Positions 35,236-47,488 of a stretch of DNA of 64,000 nt are shown here, one piece after another; within the stretch, counting starts at the first letter, position 1; the number at the start of each line of letters is the position of its first letter. The stretch is taken from NCBI GenBank assembly GCA_029721435.1, contig CM056576.1, forward strand, positions 60,965,876 to 61,029,875. The letters are read 5' to 3'. Below the pieces are notes generated by a model. It was not told the origin of the DNA. It searched no databases and saw nothing but the letters and a program-made list of their open reading frames with translations. Origin of the DNA: Gymnothorax reevesii (taxonomy: Eukaryota; Chordata; Actinopteri; Anguilliformes; Muraenidae). The position numbers and the translations under genes are program-made.

Positions 35236-36839
35236 TACTTGTTCGGTCAGTGATTGATTAGATGTTTTTTTTTTTTAATAAAAAGTCTTTCTCCCCAATT
35301 GAATAATTACAAAAGTAGTTCTAAACAAATGTGTCTTGATTTTTTGTGTTCTTTTATGAGAAAACAGATAAAAAATCCGGTAATTACAGCTGAGCGTACA
35401 GTCTTAATTATACATAAAATAGCCGCCATGCTCTGATTTGATACAGTTTGCTCCTTTTGTGATTGATTTATTTTCTTACCCAGAGAGAGTCAACAAAGAG
35501 GAAATGGAAAGTTAGCTCATAATTGTTTCTGAGGATATGCACTGCCTTGCACACTTCTTAAGCTTCGCTTTGTTTAGAACGGCAATTCTGCAGTCATGAA
35601 GAACGTGATGTCACAACTTTACCACTCCGCTGAATCAATGTAAGTTGCCAATTTTTTTAGGGCTGCAATGAAAACGTCTCACGGATTGGCTAGTCAGTGC
35701 TCAATCAGTAAATTATATAAGTATTTTTCATGATAGAACATGCACAATGCTGTCCACTAGCACCAGCTGCCACCTATTTTACTTACTACTGAACCGTCAT
35801 TGGCTGGCTACTTTTTTCCCAGATTGTACAATGCATTCAACGTCAAATTCTGTTTTCTTTTACTGGTGATATTTCATGGAAAAACCTGAAAGTTCCAACT
35901 GACTACAAAAACATTCTTACTGCAGGCCTTCATTTTTGGCGCGAAGGGGTGTTATTTTCGAAAAGTACACTCATACCCCTGCAGTCCAACAGAAAGAGAT
36001 AGCAAGTGGGCCTGTCCACAGAAATGGGGTACGTAAGGGTGACACACAAGACGAAAAATAAACCAATAAAGGAGAAAAAAAATTCAACCTAATAAGTCAC
36101 AAAAGGGACCTTGAATAACTTTCTGCAGTCGTAAGGATAATATCAGCAAAGATAACATTGGAACACACAGTTGAAATGGTCATGGCAACACCGAACTTTC
36201 TCTAGAGCCTCTATATCTTTCTTAAAGTATGGTCCCCTATACACAATACTCCAGATGAGGTCTGAAGAATGTGTAGTACATATGAAGCATCACCTTCTTA
36301 GAATTGTACTCAATACTTTTGGTTGAAGCCACATGACCTGTAGAGGGTGTATCTCAAGTCTGGTGAGGAATGGACTTTGCTTTAAGGAGTTACAGCTCTT
36401 CATATCAATTTAAAGGCCACACCATTAAAATTGAGTGGCTTACTGTGGCCACACCTTTCAGTAGCAAAATTCTTTATGCTTTTAGACCTTGGTTGGAAGA
36501 TGCTGCCTACAAAATTTCATGGGAATTGATTTCACTGCCTAGAAGGTGATAGAAAGTAAAGGTTTCCCAAAGAATTCAAAATGGTGGAAAATTTTCAAAT
36601 AAAGAAATCAAATTGGCTTACATGGATTGGTTCAGAGGTATCTGCAGAATCCAGAAGAAAAATAAATGTGTTTCTATCACCTATGACATTCTCCCCCATT
36701 GGGATGATTGTTGACTGAGGGAGAAACATACCTATTAAGTCTCTGGAGTTCCAAGTGTTTTGTTTCAGCAGGAGAACAAACTGAATTTGTAACATACAAG
36801 TGTTGCCACTAAACGTGGTCATGTCCCCCGGCAGATGAC
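35236..36839. other. ptk2b intron 1, no recognised feature
   Basis: AT-rich intron. No supported exon, RNA gene or transposon was seen. Confidence 0.4.
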
Positions 36840-37565
36840 GGAAATGACAGGGGTTGGCGTATCACACAAATACACGTTGAAGTCAAAGATGAATAAAATC
36901 GGTCAAAGCGTTCTTGAGATATCGCGTTCACAACAAACAGGACGTGATGGACAGACGGCCGGACTGACAGAGCTGAATACTATGTCTCCTGGCCGTAATA
37001 CACCTTGACACCAAAGATAAGTGGAATCGGTCAAACTGTTCTTGAGATATCATGTTGACAAGGAATTTGTAAGTGGTAAAATGGTTGTAATGACCTTGAG
37101 AATAATACCAAGGTCACGTAAATGGAGTGGGCTGTGAGCACCCCCCTTATAACACCTTGACACCAAAGATTAATGGAATTGGTCAAACCGTTCTTGAGAT
37201 ATTGTGTTCACAACAAACAAGACATGACGGATAGACGGACGGAGCTGAATACTATGTTCCCTGCCCCTGTTGCACCTTGAGACCAAAGATGAATGGAATC
37301 GGTCAAAACGTTCTTGAGATATCATGTTAACAAGGCGTTTGTTAGTAGTCAAATGGCCCTACTGACCTTGAGAATTATGCCAAGGTCACGGAAATTGACT
37401 GGGGTCGGCGTATCACACCAATACACCTTGACATCAAAGATGAATGGAATCGGTCAAACCGTTCTTGGGATATGGCATTCAGAACAAACGGGACGTGACG
37501 GACGGACAGAGCTGAATACTATGTCCCCTGCTCCCCTCGCTACCGCAGCGGCGGGGGACAAAAAT
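36840..37565. repeat. Dimeric tandem repeat E5 with GC-rich terminal hairpin
   Basis: The word TTCTTGAGAT recurs at 36911, 37039, 37191 and 37311, with TTCTTGGGAT at 37462. The spacing alternates between about 120-128 and 151-152 bp, so the true unit is a dimer of about 275 bp. Units contain CACCTTGACACCAAAGAT and CGGTCAAAC words and alternate endings (ACAAGGAATTTG or ACAACAAACAGGACG with a (GACG)n run). The array ends at about 37560 with CCCCTGCTCCCCTCGCTACC followed by GCAGCGGCGGGGG, which folds into a hairpin. Confidence 0.85.
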
Positions 37566-38230
37566 CCAATGTGGCACCCAAACCATGTCATCAGAATACT
37601 AAATTTTCACACAGAAGCATCATTTATTGAAGAGACATCTGGATGGGATCATGGGAGCATATATTGTTGTAAAACCTCCATATACTTTTCAGCATTGATA
37701 ATACCTTTCCAGATGTGTAAGCTGCCCACGCCACAGGCACGAATGCAACCCGATAACATCAGAGATGTAGGCTTTAGAACTGTGCACTGATAACAAGCTG
37801 GATGGTCATTCTCCTCTTTTGACTGCACGACACGGCGTCCATGGTTTCCAAAAATAATTTCAAATTTTGATTCATCTGAACACAGAACAGTTTTTCATTT
37901 AGCCTCAGTCCATTTTAAATGAACCTAGGTCCAGAGAAGACGGCGACCTTTCTGGATGATGTTCACATATGGCTTCTTCTTTACATGATACAGTTTTAGC
38001 TTGCACTTGTTAATTGCACGGCGAACAGTGTTCACAGACAATGATTTCTGGAAGTGTCCCAGAGCCCATGCAGTGTATTTCAGTGCAGAATCATGACTGT
38101 TTTTAATGCAGTGCCACAAGAGGGCCCAAAGATCACAAGCATCCAATATTTACCTTCGGACTCATCCCTTGCACACAGACATTCCTCCTGATTCTCAGAA
38201 TCTTTTGATGATATTAAAGTACTGTAGATT
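37566..38230 (-). pseudogene. Tc1-like (family I) transposase, C-terminal two-thirds
   Basis: The minus-strand reading contains LSVNTVRRAINKCKLKLYHV, KKKPYVNIIQKGRRLLW, a CSDESKFEIIFGNHGRRVV stretch with the catalytic Asp, and CGVGSLHIWKGIINAEKYME. Frames are interrupted by stops. Homology to the copy at 47981 runs up to about 38230, and the missing N-terminal end plus terminal repeat of a similar element is found at 40545-41007. The two pieces may therefore be halves of one element split by a 2.3-kb insertion. Confidence 0.8.
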
Positions 38231-38910
38231 CCAAGGGGTTTAGTGTGAGAATTGGTAGGAACAAGTATGTTATGCAAGCGCGGGTAGCTGGCGAGCTGGA
38301 AAATTTTTGTAAATCTGTGTGCAGAAACTGCCTTTACTGTATAGAGAGATCATCCAAATGAGTGTGTCTCAGTTTTTTTAATTATGCACCGCAAGGTGCC
38401 ACCAAAAATTTTCACACAATAATTCCACATACATAAACTTGCCACAACTTTAAATGACAGCTGCAAACCATCTAAGCGCACCCATGAAACCCGCTCAGAT
38501 CTAGTAATCCGGACATTGATACCAAACAAGTAGATATATAACTACATTAGCAAGGCAGCTAACAATCCTCACTATTAAGCATCTTAATATGCAGTAACGC
38601 AATTGCAGCCGCGATAAACACCTCAAAATGGACCACCACCCATGAATTGGACAAGCCGCAAACCGAGCATTAATCGGGCTGGATCATTTTACATATACAA
38701 TTACATGTTTCTTTCATTTCCCCCACTGAGCCAAAGTTGTTTGGGATGTTTTGACTTTAAAAGGTTTTATTTGCTGAACACCATGAGACTAGCTTTAATG
38801 CTTTCCCTATAATTCCACAGAACAAGTCATGATTATGACCTCACCCTGATACACCTGTATCCTCAACAGCTTGCTCTGTTTCTCTAGCTTGCTGCTGTGG
38901 TTCCTGCATA

Positions 38911-39741
38911 TACACCAAACAAAAAAATAAATGCCCCGTGTCAAATATTTGAGTTTTTATTAACATCAGGGTTATGCAATATATGACACAAATCAAAATT
39001 CATTTTTTTAATGACAAATCTTCAGATCACCGTCCATTACATCTTGATATTGGCATCTGCAAAGGAGTGACAATCCTTTGAACACGTTGGGGGTCAGGTT
39101 GAAGAAATTGAATGTTCAATATCTTGTGTGTCCACCATTTGCGTCTCTCAGAGCAACACATCCCCTTTGCATGGAGTTGATCAGGTTGTCTATCGTGGCC
39201 TGTGGAATGTTATTCCATTCTTCCCGGAGGGACACACGGAGCTGGCGCACATTATCCAGAACTGGAACACGGTCGAGAACACGTCGATCCAGAACATCCC
39301 AAAGATGGTCTATGGGCGACATGTCCGGCAAATACCCAGGCCTGTCCAGAAGTGGAATGTGCTCTGCTTCAAGGAACTGCATGCAGACCGCTCTGGCGGA
39401 CATCCCTGCATCCAGCATGCCAATGGCACGTTCCCGCATGACCTGAGACATCTGAGGCATGATGACTTTGGTGGGTGGCCTTTTATTGTCCCCAGTATAA
39501 GGAGTGTCTGAGTACTGCTCATTCTGTCTGATCACCGTCTGGAAATACCACAACCATGTACGGAGTGAAATCACTGCATCACTGAGCAAATGCTGACAGA
39601 GAGATGGATTAAAAAATGGTGCACAAATCAAGAGAAATTTCCCTATTGTACAAGTAAAAGTCAACATATGCTCACTTTGAGTAGTTAACTCCATGCGGCA
39701 TCAATATTTGACATGGGGCATTTATATTTTTGTTCAGTGTA
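38911..39741 (-). mobile_element. Tc1/mariner-like element (family III), internally deleted
   Basis: Terminal inverted repeats: TACACCAAACAAAAAAATAA at 38911 and the complement ending GTTCAGTGTA at 39741, with ATGCCCC and TGTCAAATATT blocks shared. The minus strand (39694-39116) reads an open frame in which an N-terminal segment (MSQVMRERAIGMLDAGMSAR) joins directly to a C-terminal one (RPGYLPDMSPIDHLWDVLDR). The middle of the transposase, with the first two catalytic acids, is missing, and the last acidic position is Asp in PIDHLW. It is non-autonomous and short (831 bp). Confidence 0.88.
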
Positions 39742-40544
39742 AAATAATTAATTAATTAATAATGGCACCTTCATGGGATTTCTCCACTGAAATTCACCTC
39801 ATAATTTGACATATTCACCTGGTTTATATTTACTACTGCTGACAACCCGATTAATAACCAACATGTGACAGAAACCAGGTTTAGTTTGCTAGTTGAAACT
39901 AGCGAACATAACATTCGTTGACATTATTTTCCGGTAAAAACTCATTTAAGGTAGCTAGCAAGCTTTCACTTTAAGTAACTATCTGTTTCTGACCAGTCAG
40001 ATCACTTATTCAACCAACATCACACTTGGCATTCAGTTTGGGGAAATATTAGCAGCATGACTTTACATGGAGCGACTTTTTTTTCCTCGCGCTCTCAGAC
40101 AATGAAATTTCCACAAAAGTAATATGTACCTAAGGTAATATCAATGTATGTCATGAGTTGGGCCATGGGAAAAGTGCTATAATTACGCGATGAAGAAAAA
40201 TCTTGAACAAATGCCAAATTACGGTTCTCCTCTACGGATAAGCCATTGCAAACACGTACTCAAAGCTGTCAATCATGTTACGCGTCTCAATACCCACTTT
40301 GGACAAAAATGAATATTCATGACCTGAATAGCGCGGCCAGTTTACTCTTGTCTTTAAGCCTTCAGATAGCCCCGCCCTTTCAACCATTAAATAGGTTGTC
40401 TTGGAGATGTAGCCTCCACAGTTGGGTTGTCTGGAAAGATGATAAGAACGAGTTCGCTGAAATATTGGTAGGGACAATCAGGCTTCCCAAAATATCAGTA
40501 GGGACATGTCCCAATCTTCCAAATACAAACATATGCCCTTGGTA

Positions 40545-41007
40545 AATTCAAAGTCTTCGCAATTTAACATTGAGGAACATTTTTCTGAATTTTTTCCACA
40601 ACTATTAGATGCAGCTTTTTGCAGATTGGTGAATCTCCGTCTATCGTGACTTCTGAGACACTCTGCCTCTCCAGAATGCTCATTTTATACCTAGTCATGC
40701 TACTGACCTGTTGCTAATTAACCTAATAGTTGCAAAATACTCTTCCAGCTGTTTTTTTATTAGTACCACTTACTTTTCCAGCCTTTTGTCACCATTCTCC
40801 CAACATTTTTGAGATGTGTTGCTGCCAACAAATGAAAATGAGCCAATATTTTTCAGGAAATGGCAAAATGCCTAACTTTCAACATCTGATACGTTGTCTA
40901 TCTTCTATTGTGAATAACATGTAGGTTTAAGAGATTTGCAAATCATTGCATTCTGCCTTTATATACAATTTACACAGCATCCCAACTTTTTTGAAATTGG
41001 GGTTGTA
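40545..41007 (-). mobile_element. Tc1-like (family I) terminal fragment
   Basis: The fragment ends at TA 41006-41007 with CCAACTTTTTTGAAATTGGGGTTGTA-type terminal repeat sequence. It contains the reverse-strand start of the transposase region, with CAATTTAACATTGAGGAACA near 40560 comparable to 49057 in the copy at 47981. It begins exactly where homology of the fragment at 37566-38230 stops. Confidence 0.75.
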
Positions 41008-42259
41008 TTTTAACCTCTTTACCCAGCCATCAGATGGTTCTATCCTTCAAAACTGATGTTTCATTTTCTCAGTCCCAGAACTTAAGTACTCCTGTTCCTT
41101 ATGTGCTGAATTCTTGTAAAAGTTCTCCACAAAATGATTGCGCAATAGACAAAAAAGTATCGCAAAGCAAACTAAATTGAAAACAAAAGCAGAGAAAACC
41201 ATGTAAAATGAAATCCTTGTTTTACATGGCGGAAAACTGTCGACAAAACAACAGAAAGCTTTTAAAGAATAAAAGGAAATGTATTACACCACTCCTGTTC
41301 ATTAATCATTTTTTCCATTTTCTCTTTAGTCATGTCCGAACATATTCCCCTCCATTGCTCGTTGAATCCATTGCTAGCCGATTTATGGTTTATCCCCCAA
41401 AATAATACTTTTCTCTTGAGATGAGAACAAAAACAATCCAACAAAATACATAGTGCAAAAAGTATCAGTTTTGCACAATTGAAACAAAATGCCTTTGATA
41501 CTTGAACTGTCAAGTTTCTTCTAAGGCCTCCACTGAAAGTTTGGCAGTGGCATGACAGAGGCCTCAGCTGAAGGAGCGAAATACAGTGTTACACTACAAA
41601 TTCAATACATTAAATTTAGAAGGGTGCTGTTCTGCTAATTGTAAAATAATCAATGGGAAATGGGGAAAAGACTGAAAAACAGCACAGAAGAATTACCAGA
41701 ACTGTGAAACAAGCATTAAATGACAACTATAGTCTTAAAAAAAAAAAAAACTGGGGAAGCCTGGTGTCCCTCGGCCTCCAGGAGAAACCACCATGGCTGA
41801 GGGGCCAGTGTGTCTGCAGGTTTTTGGTGTTCACAAACAAGTGATTAATATTACCGCACAACTTTCTTTCCAGTGAATTAACAGCCAATAGATTGAAAGT
41901 TGACCACAAGCCAGCAGACATTGTAGCCCTCCAGGAGTTTCACATTTCTATTTTAGAAAGTACTAAAGAGAATTCCCGGGCGACAAGTTGGAGATGCCAA
42001 TGAAAGGTACTTTTTCCTTAAAAGAAGGCTTAGAAATTGTAGAAACATGACTTAGAACATAGTGCGCATCGCTGTTGTCTTGATTTCCATATATAAGTGA
42101 AGCAATGACAAGGTAACCGAACACAAATGCTGGACCATGGTCCTGAAGATTAAGACATGGCATATCCATGCCCTTTTACCTTGTTTTCTAATTAAATTGA
42201 GGTACTCCATAAAAGCAGGACAGGTTTTCAAAATATCGTTCTGTTCTGGAATCTCTTAC
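41008..42259. other. ptk2b intron 1, 5' part
   Basis: Intron immediately downstream of the start-codon exon. A short frame near 41880-41950 (VDHKPADIVALQEFHIS) faintly resembles the start of a LINE endonuclease, but it is too short to call. Nothing else is recognised. Confidence 0.4.
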
Positions 42260-42457
42260 CCTAATTTCCCAAGAGCTATCACATTTGACAAGTTTGAAGT
42301 TCTTGCCCGGGTTGGAGCTGTTGCTGATGAAACAGACTTTGAGGATCTTGACAGGGCCCCCAGTCCCAGAACCTGCCCCATCAGAGCCATAATCTGACAA
42401 CTCCTGGCCTGCAGTGCTTGGCAGCCTCCAGGACAGGGTGCTGGTGTCACCCGACAT
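42260..42457 (-). CDS. ptk2b: ptk2b coding exon 1 (start codon and FERM start)
   Basis: The minus strand reads 66 codons from ATG 42457: MSGDTSTLSWRLPSTAGQEL, a Gly/Ser-rich linker, then VKILKVCFISNSSNPGKNFK followed by LVKCDSSWEIR. PYK2 proteins start MSG and have ILKVCF, S(N)xNPGKNFKLVKC and EIR at the same distances, so this is the native start. The exon continues upstream as 5' UTR to 42504, where the acceptor CCTCAG stands; the donor is GTAAGA. It ends in phase 0, matching exon 2 at 29385. It encodes the tail and first strand of the FERM F1 lobe. The protein acts in the cytoplasm in integrin, calcium and Src signalling (family knowledge). Confidence 0.95.
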
Positions 42458-42504
42458 GTTGTCACGTCTGATCACGGAGACAGCCACACCATCACACCCG
42501 CACC
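42458..42504 (-). promoter_or_regulatory. ptk2b: ptk2b 5' UTR part of exon, with 6-codon upstream ORF
   Basis: The 47 bases between the acceptor CCTCAG (42510-42505) and the start codon contain an ATG at 42492-42490. It opens a 6-codon frame (MVWLSP) ending at TGA 42474-42472, 14 bases before the ptk2b ATG. If this splice site is used, ribosomes would meet the short frame first, which could lower translation. Further non-coding 5' exons must exist upstream and were not found. Confidence 0.6.
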
Positions 42505-43773
42505 CTGAGGACCAGAGGACAGTCACCAAAACTTAAATGTAGAACACACATTCATTTAATAATAATGACAGTAAAAAGGGGAAAAAGAATGAAGAATGAT
42601 GCACCAATAGAGACAAGTTCAGACCAAACATGGATGAAGGGATGAAGAATGTGTACAATCTATATTAAAATACCAATATTTATAATGTTAACCCTTCCCA
42701 GTGGTTGTCTTTCAGATAAACAAATAAAAACTTATATTCAGTGTCTTATAAAGCAGATACACTCAACCAAACAATGAAACAATTTCAACAATCCATAAAA
42801 TTACATAGATAAAAGCTCCTGATTTATTTGAAATTGAATTTGAAAATAGAGGCTTAGTAAATTAATCTTGATTAATCACATTTTTATCAAATATCAATAT
42901 TTGACACAATAAGTTTTTCCATTCAAATAAATTTTGATTGATGACTGAATCAATGAATAGACATATACTGAACATAAAAAACAAAAATGTTTATTTTTCC
43001 ATCTATATTTTTCATCTGTCTACTACATTCACAGATTCGTGCAAACCAAGTGCAATTATAGCCATTATATTCAACATTTTAAGATTTTAGGTGCATTACC
43101 GCCACCTACCGGGATGAAGTGCGTACATCGGTGTCACCGGTGCACCAGAAATTAAGGAACTGAGAACGGTACGATTAAATGTGTCATTATTGTTTGTTTT
43201 TTTTTTTTTACGCATCATTTTTTTCTGTTATTAATTCATTGAAATTAACGCGTTAAAATCCCAGCCCTAGTTTGAACAATTTATTTTTCTAATTTCTTAA
43301 CACAAATTTGATTTAAATGGAGCAACACCAACGAAGGGAGCCACAAGGAAGTTGCGCAGAAACATCCAGTTCACTGCTCAGGCAGGGAGGAGAATGTTGG
43401 TTATGAGGTTAATATCAAGTCATAAAGCCACTCATACGACACATGATGAAGCACAATCACAACTGCAGTATAATTGCTGCATGAAAATTTTAGAATTCCA
43501 GTCAATTAACAACTTCATTATTGAAATAATAATTCATAACATAATGGCTTTCAATAAAACTAAACTTTCAAAATACATATTGCAGCAATATAAATTCTGC
43601 TTCCTCAGCCTTGTCCAAGATTTACTTTCTCTTTCTCATTTGCCGCTCCCTTACTTTCAGTTGCTGCTCTAGATAGGAGTTGTTGCCCATACACTCAATT
43701 TAGCATCATCATCATTATCATCATCATCACCTTTATTCCAGTACGGGGTTAAGGTCACGGTATTTGTTTTCTT
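42505..43773. other. Upstream of the ptk2b start exon, no recognised feature
   Basis: AT-rich sequence. A small ATC microsatellite lies at about 43706-43732. I see no exon or repeat family I can support. Confidence 0.4.
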
Positions 43774-45418
43774 GTAGATGGGACAAAAAAAAAAAACTCA
43801 CTGTCTTCTGCATACGTCCCTACTATAGTTCTGTGAGATGTTCTGCATTTATTTGGAAGACATGAACTACAATTGTATGAACTACAATTGTGCTGAAGCA
43901 AAATGATATCACTTCTGTGTAAATGACTCTTATGTCTTAAGGAAGCTTTATTGTAGATGGGACAGCTTGTGACATTGTTTTTCGACCCTTCGTGGAAAAT
44001 CAAAATCCCTGATCTGTTGAATATTTTCAAGGAACAAGTTCAATTGATCTATGAAGTAAAGTAACTGTCCTACAACATGGAGAAAAAAATTTTGTTCAAT
44101 CAACAATATTAAGATAATGAGACCAAAAAATGAGATTTGTAGATGGGACACCCCAAAAGTTACTAGATGAGACAGATATGGGATGCAGGCAATTCTATGA
44201 GTTAACGGGAGTTGACAGGAGTATAAAGCACTCAGGTCAGTGCAAACAAGATGATGACAAGAACAACATCAACAAAAGAGTCCAAAAAGCAATTTATTGT
44301 AGAACAATCAACGAATTACAACTACTAATTAGGCTTAATTAGAAAATAAAAAATACATGTCATTTTCTTCTTGATGACACACAACCTGCTCACAATACAA
44401 TACAAACTAATAAATATACCCATACACCATGATTCTATATGTCATATTTTGCAAGTTACTAAACTCTGTGGCACTACTTGTTTGCACCGTATAAGTATGT
44501 TTGCCACATCTCCATTCATAAGATATGATTTAATCCAGTGCACGAACTTTCCTGTTCAGTGAGTGAGTTTTATATCGAGGTGAAAGTTGATGAAAATGAC
44601 CCCTTTGATCTGATCTTGAGTTAGCATCAATAGTACCCAAATCAATAGATCAATCAGTGGTCAACATTTTGTCTGATAATTGACTCAAAGTCACATCAAA
44701 GCTTATTAAAAAACTGAGTACGTCGTTGAGAAAAACCAGTATCCGTGAAAAAAATTATTTGTGATTGTATTTAGCCTAATTAGTATTAGCTAATTATACT
44801 AATTAGCAGGTTTCTGGTAATATTGCATGTGATCAGATCAACAATAAGCTGTAAGAAGAAAAAAGATTGAAAATTGAGGAAAAACTAATTTGTGATTACT
44901 AATTAGCATTTACTAATTAGACCAATTTACATTGTTTTAGTAGCACATATCATCAGATCAACTAAAAGCTGAAATATAACGATATGAATATATTAACTCT
45001 CCTAGACACTAGAATTTTAAAATCGTCCCATCGACAGAGATGTCCCATTTACAAGCTTGTCCCATCTATAATCTGTAGACGTGACACATTTTCTCTATTG
45101 TTTTACTGAAACACAATTATTTTCTGAAAATGTCAACTATATGTCAATACTATCCATTATATACTCAAGTAAAAGGGAAAAAAAGATGATTTGATTTGAA
45201 ACCAAATTGTGGCTCTGAGAGAAACTTTTGTATCTCAGAATCTAATATAGCATTAATCAACCGCTTAATTCCTCGGTTTAAGCACCTTCCAGTGAATTGT
45301 AAACATCAATTTTTGTATAGAGAATGTCTCATGTGATGCCCAATCAATGTGCAAAATTTGAAAGCCACAGCTACTGTGCCTTGGCTATATAACAATTAAA
45401 TCATGTGTCCCATCTACA
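43774..45418. repeat. Cluster of dispersed GTAGATGGGAC motifs in both orientations
   Basis: GTAGATGGGAC occurs exactly at 43774, 43953 and 44139 (179 and 186 bp apart). Its reverse complement GTCCCATCTAC occurs at 45408, with one-mismatch copies at 45025, 45042 and 45059. Sequence between the motifs is not obviously repeated. The left sites point inward and the right sites are inverted relative to them, so they could be binding sites or subterminal motifs of an unrecognised element of about 1.6 kb. There is no coding potential. Confidence 0.55.
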
Positions 45419-45639
45419 TACCTCATTAACCAATATTTCTCAATTAATGCTCTTATATCTTGAGAGAGAAACAAGATATGAACAAACTGATTCAAAAGGT
45501 TCAACCGTTTTGCTTCCCATATACTTTAAAAAATTAATACTATCTGACAAAATTTTTTTTACAATCGTCGCAAATACCGTGACTGTACCCTATATAAGGC
45601 CTTGGCCCACAGTACAAACAGATAACAGATGTCACCATG

Positions 45640-46930
45640 CTGGGTAATACATGATATTAATACTAAATGTAAGCATATAATAAACAGATTCAAGTTCCTT
45701 TATGATGGTTGATTTCTAAACTCCACAATTTTCAATAAATAATGTCCTAGCCATAATGAAACCTTCTTGTCATTACACTTCATCACATTTACAAAAGTAT
45801 TAGCACAGCAATGTCCAAGAACATGAGGTGGAAAAAATTGATTTCTTAAGGTTTCATAACGTGGACATACCATCAATATATGATACTCATTTTCAACATA
45901 AAACTTATTTTCACTATGACAGAACATACAGAATCCTTTACAATAATCAACATTATCATGCCTTCCAGTTTCAACTGCCAGCTTAAAATTGTTACATCTC
46001 AACTTAGTGATAACAGTTTTGTAATATAATATAAAGGGATGCCTTCCAACAGATACTTCTCAATATTTAACAAGGATTTATACTGACTATAAGTCTTTTA
46101 CATTTTACTGACTCCATTGCATCAGAGTACCAATTTTGATACAAACAATCAGACAGTCTTTGCTTGAAGGCATAAATGAAAGATTTCACATCACCAATAT
46201 CTTGGCTGATCCAGGTTACACCATATCCAAATTGGAACAAAATCTCTTGAACCCGAGATGCCCAAGTGACTTGTCCAACATTATCCAGGTCTTTGAGCAT
46301 AATGTATGACTGATACTGCACTCTGCGTCTATCTAAGTAGATGACGCGACACCAATACTTAATTAATCTCAAAAGATAATTGTACTGCAGGGGGACTTTG
46401 CCACACTCTCTGAGTGCCAGAACATGATAAGTATTTTTGCTTAATTTTTAATATCCTCTTACAAAAGGAAACTTGTGTCTTTTCCGCAATGTAGGAATAC
46501 TTAAAACCCCAAACTTCAGATCCGTAACAAAAAATGGGTGAAATCGTAACATCAAATCATTTAAATGCATCACTGATGGAAACAAAACCAAATTTACGTT
46601 GATAGCCATACAAAGACATCAATGCTTTATTTGCCTAAGCAGCGAGACAGCTCTCTGATTTGGACCAAGAAATAATTGGGGTAAATACATTTCCCAAATA
46701 TCTGTAATTATTAACCATTATAATTATAATGATTAATTATTCATTTTTTTCCCCTTTAAAGTACCACTTTTCATGACTTCTTAGTTTTTTTAATGTTTAA
46801 CTTCATACCCGTGTCATCACAAAATTTCTCAAGTACATTTATTTTTCTCTGTAACTGAACAACTGTATCACACAGCCGCTGCATCATCTGCAAATAAGAG
46901 TGCAGCCACTCTTCATGAAGCAGGGAAATG
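45640..46930 (-). mobile_element. LINE remnant, 3' part of ORF2, minus strand
   Basis: Reading the minus strand from about 46900: an LFADDA RT catalytic motif (46891-46881 region), VQLQRKINVLEKFCDDTGMK, a YLGNVFTPIISWSKSESCLA block, SPIFCYGSEVWGF, RLIKYWCRVIYLDRRRVQYQ, a WISQDIGDV block and the C-terminal NEYHILMVCPRYETLRNQFF region. It ends at a stop near 45700. Cys/His spacing FCMFCHSENKFYVENEYH fits the zinc-knuckle-like C terminus of many non-LTR elements. Several frameshifts and stops are present and the 5' half is gone. It is a different copy and orientation from the LINE at 21736. Confidence 0.85.
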
Positions 46931-47139
46931 AGATAAGGACTTCTTATCCTTAGCCAATGGTATCAAAAGGTATTACTGAACAAATTTTTATACGCATCGA
47001 TAAGCCAAAATAATCAAATCACAGATGCAGCAAATGATGTTATTGCTGAGAATTTCAAGAACATTTACAAAAGTGTATTGCACTTTTTAGCTTGCAGACC
47101 AGTCAAAGTGCCTGATTCTAACCCCAGTCGAGGTTTAAA

Positions 47140-47410
47140 AGCACCCTCAATGGCATTGAGCTACAGAACTGGACTGTGGATCAGTTGAGAAAGGTCACCG
47201 CTGGTCCAGTGAGTCCCATGTTCTTTTACCTGTGCTTCAAACTGATTACATGTGCACCATTAACTTGGGAACACATGGCATCAGGACGCACTGTGGGAAA
47301 AAGACAAGATGGTGGAGAGAGTGTGGTACTCTGGTATTGCATTTCCACAGACACATCCCGAACCTCATTTCGAGCCCTTCCATGCGTTTTGACTGAAAAT
47401 AAATAGCTTT
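47140..47410 (+). pseudogene. Tc1-like transposase fragment (family V)
   Basis: The plus strand reads WTVDQLRKVTAGPVSPMFFY and HMASGRTVGKRQDGGESVVL W. This corresponds to the segment around the first catalytic Asp and the GGGSVMLW motif of another Tc1 subfamily; the W-S-D-E site has decayed to AGPVS. It has no terminal repeats and lies directly left of repeat E4. Confidence 0.6.
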
Positions 47411-47488
47411 GAAATCCAAGAAGTTGGTTTCCAGCCAGAAACAAACAAGTGCACCGCCTATCGGCGAATGTCATATTGCTGCGCAATA

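Noticed and set aside
41880..41950. Possible LINE endonuclease start (PADIVALQEFHIS)
   Set aside because: Fewer than 25 residues and no following endonuclease or RT motifs.
42188..42529. 113-codon frame covering the ptk2b start exon
   Set aside because: The parts after EIR and before MSG are intron and 5' UTR read-through; splice sites and family comparison limit coding to 42260-42457.
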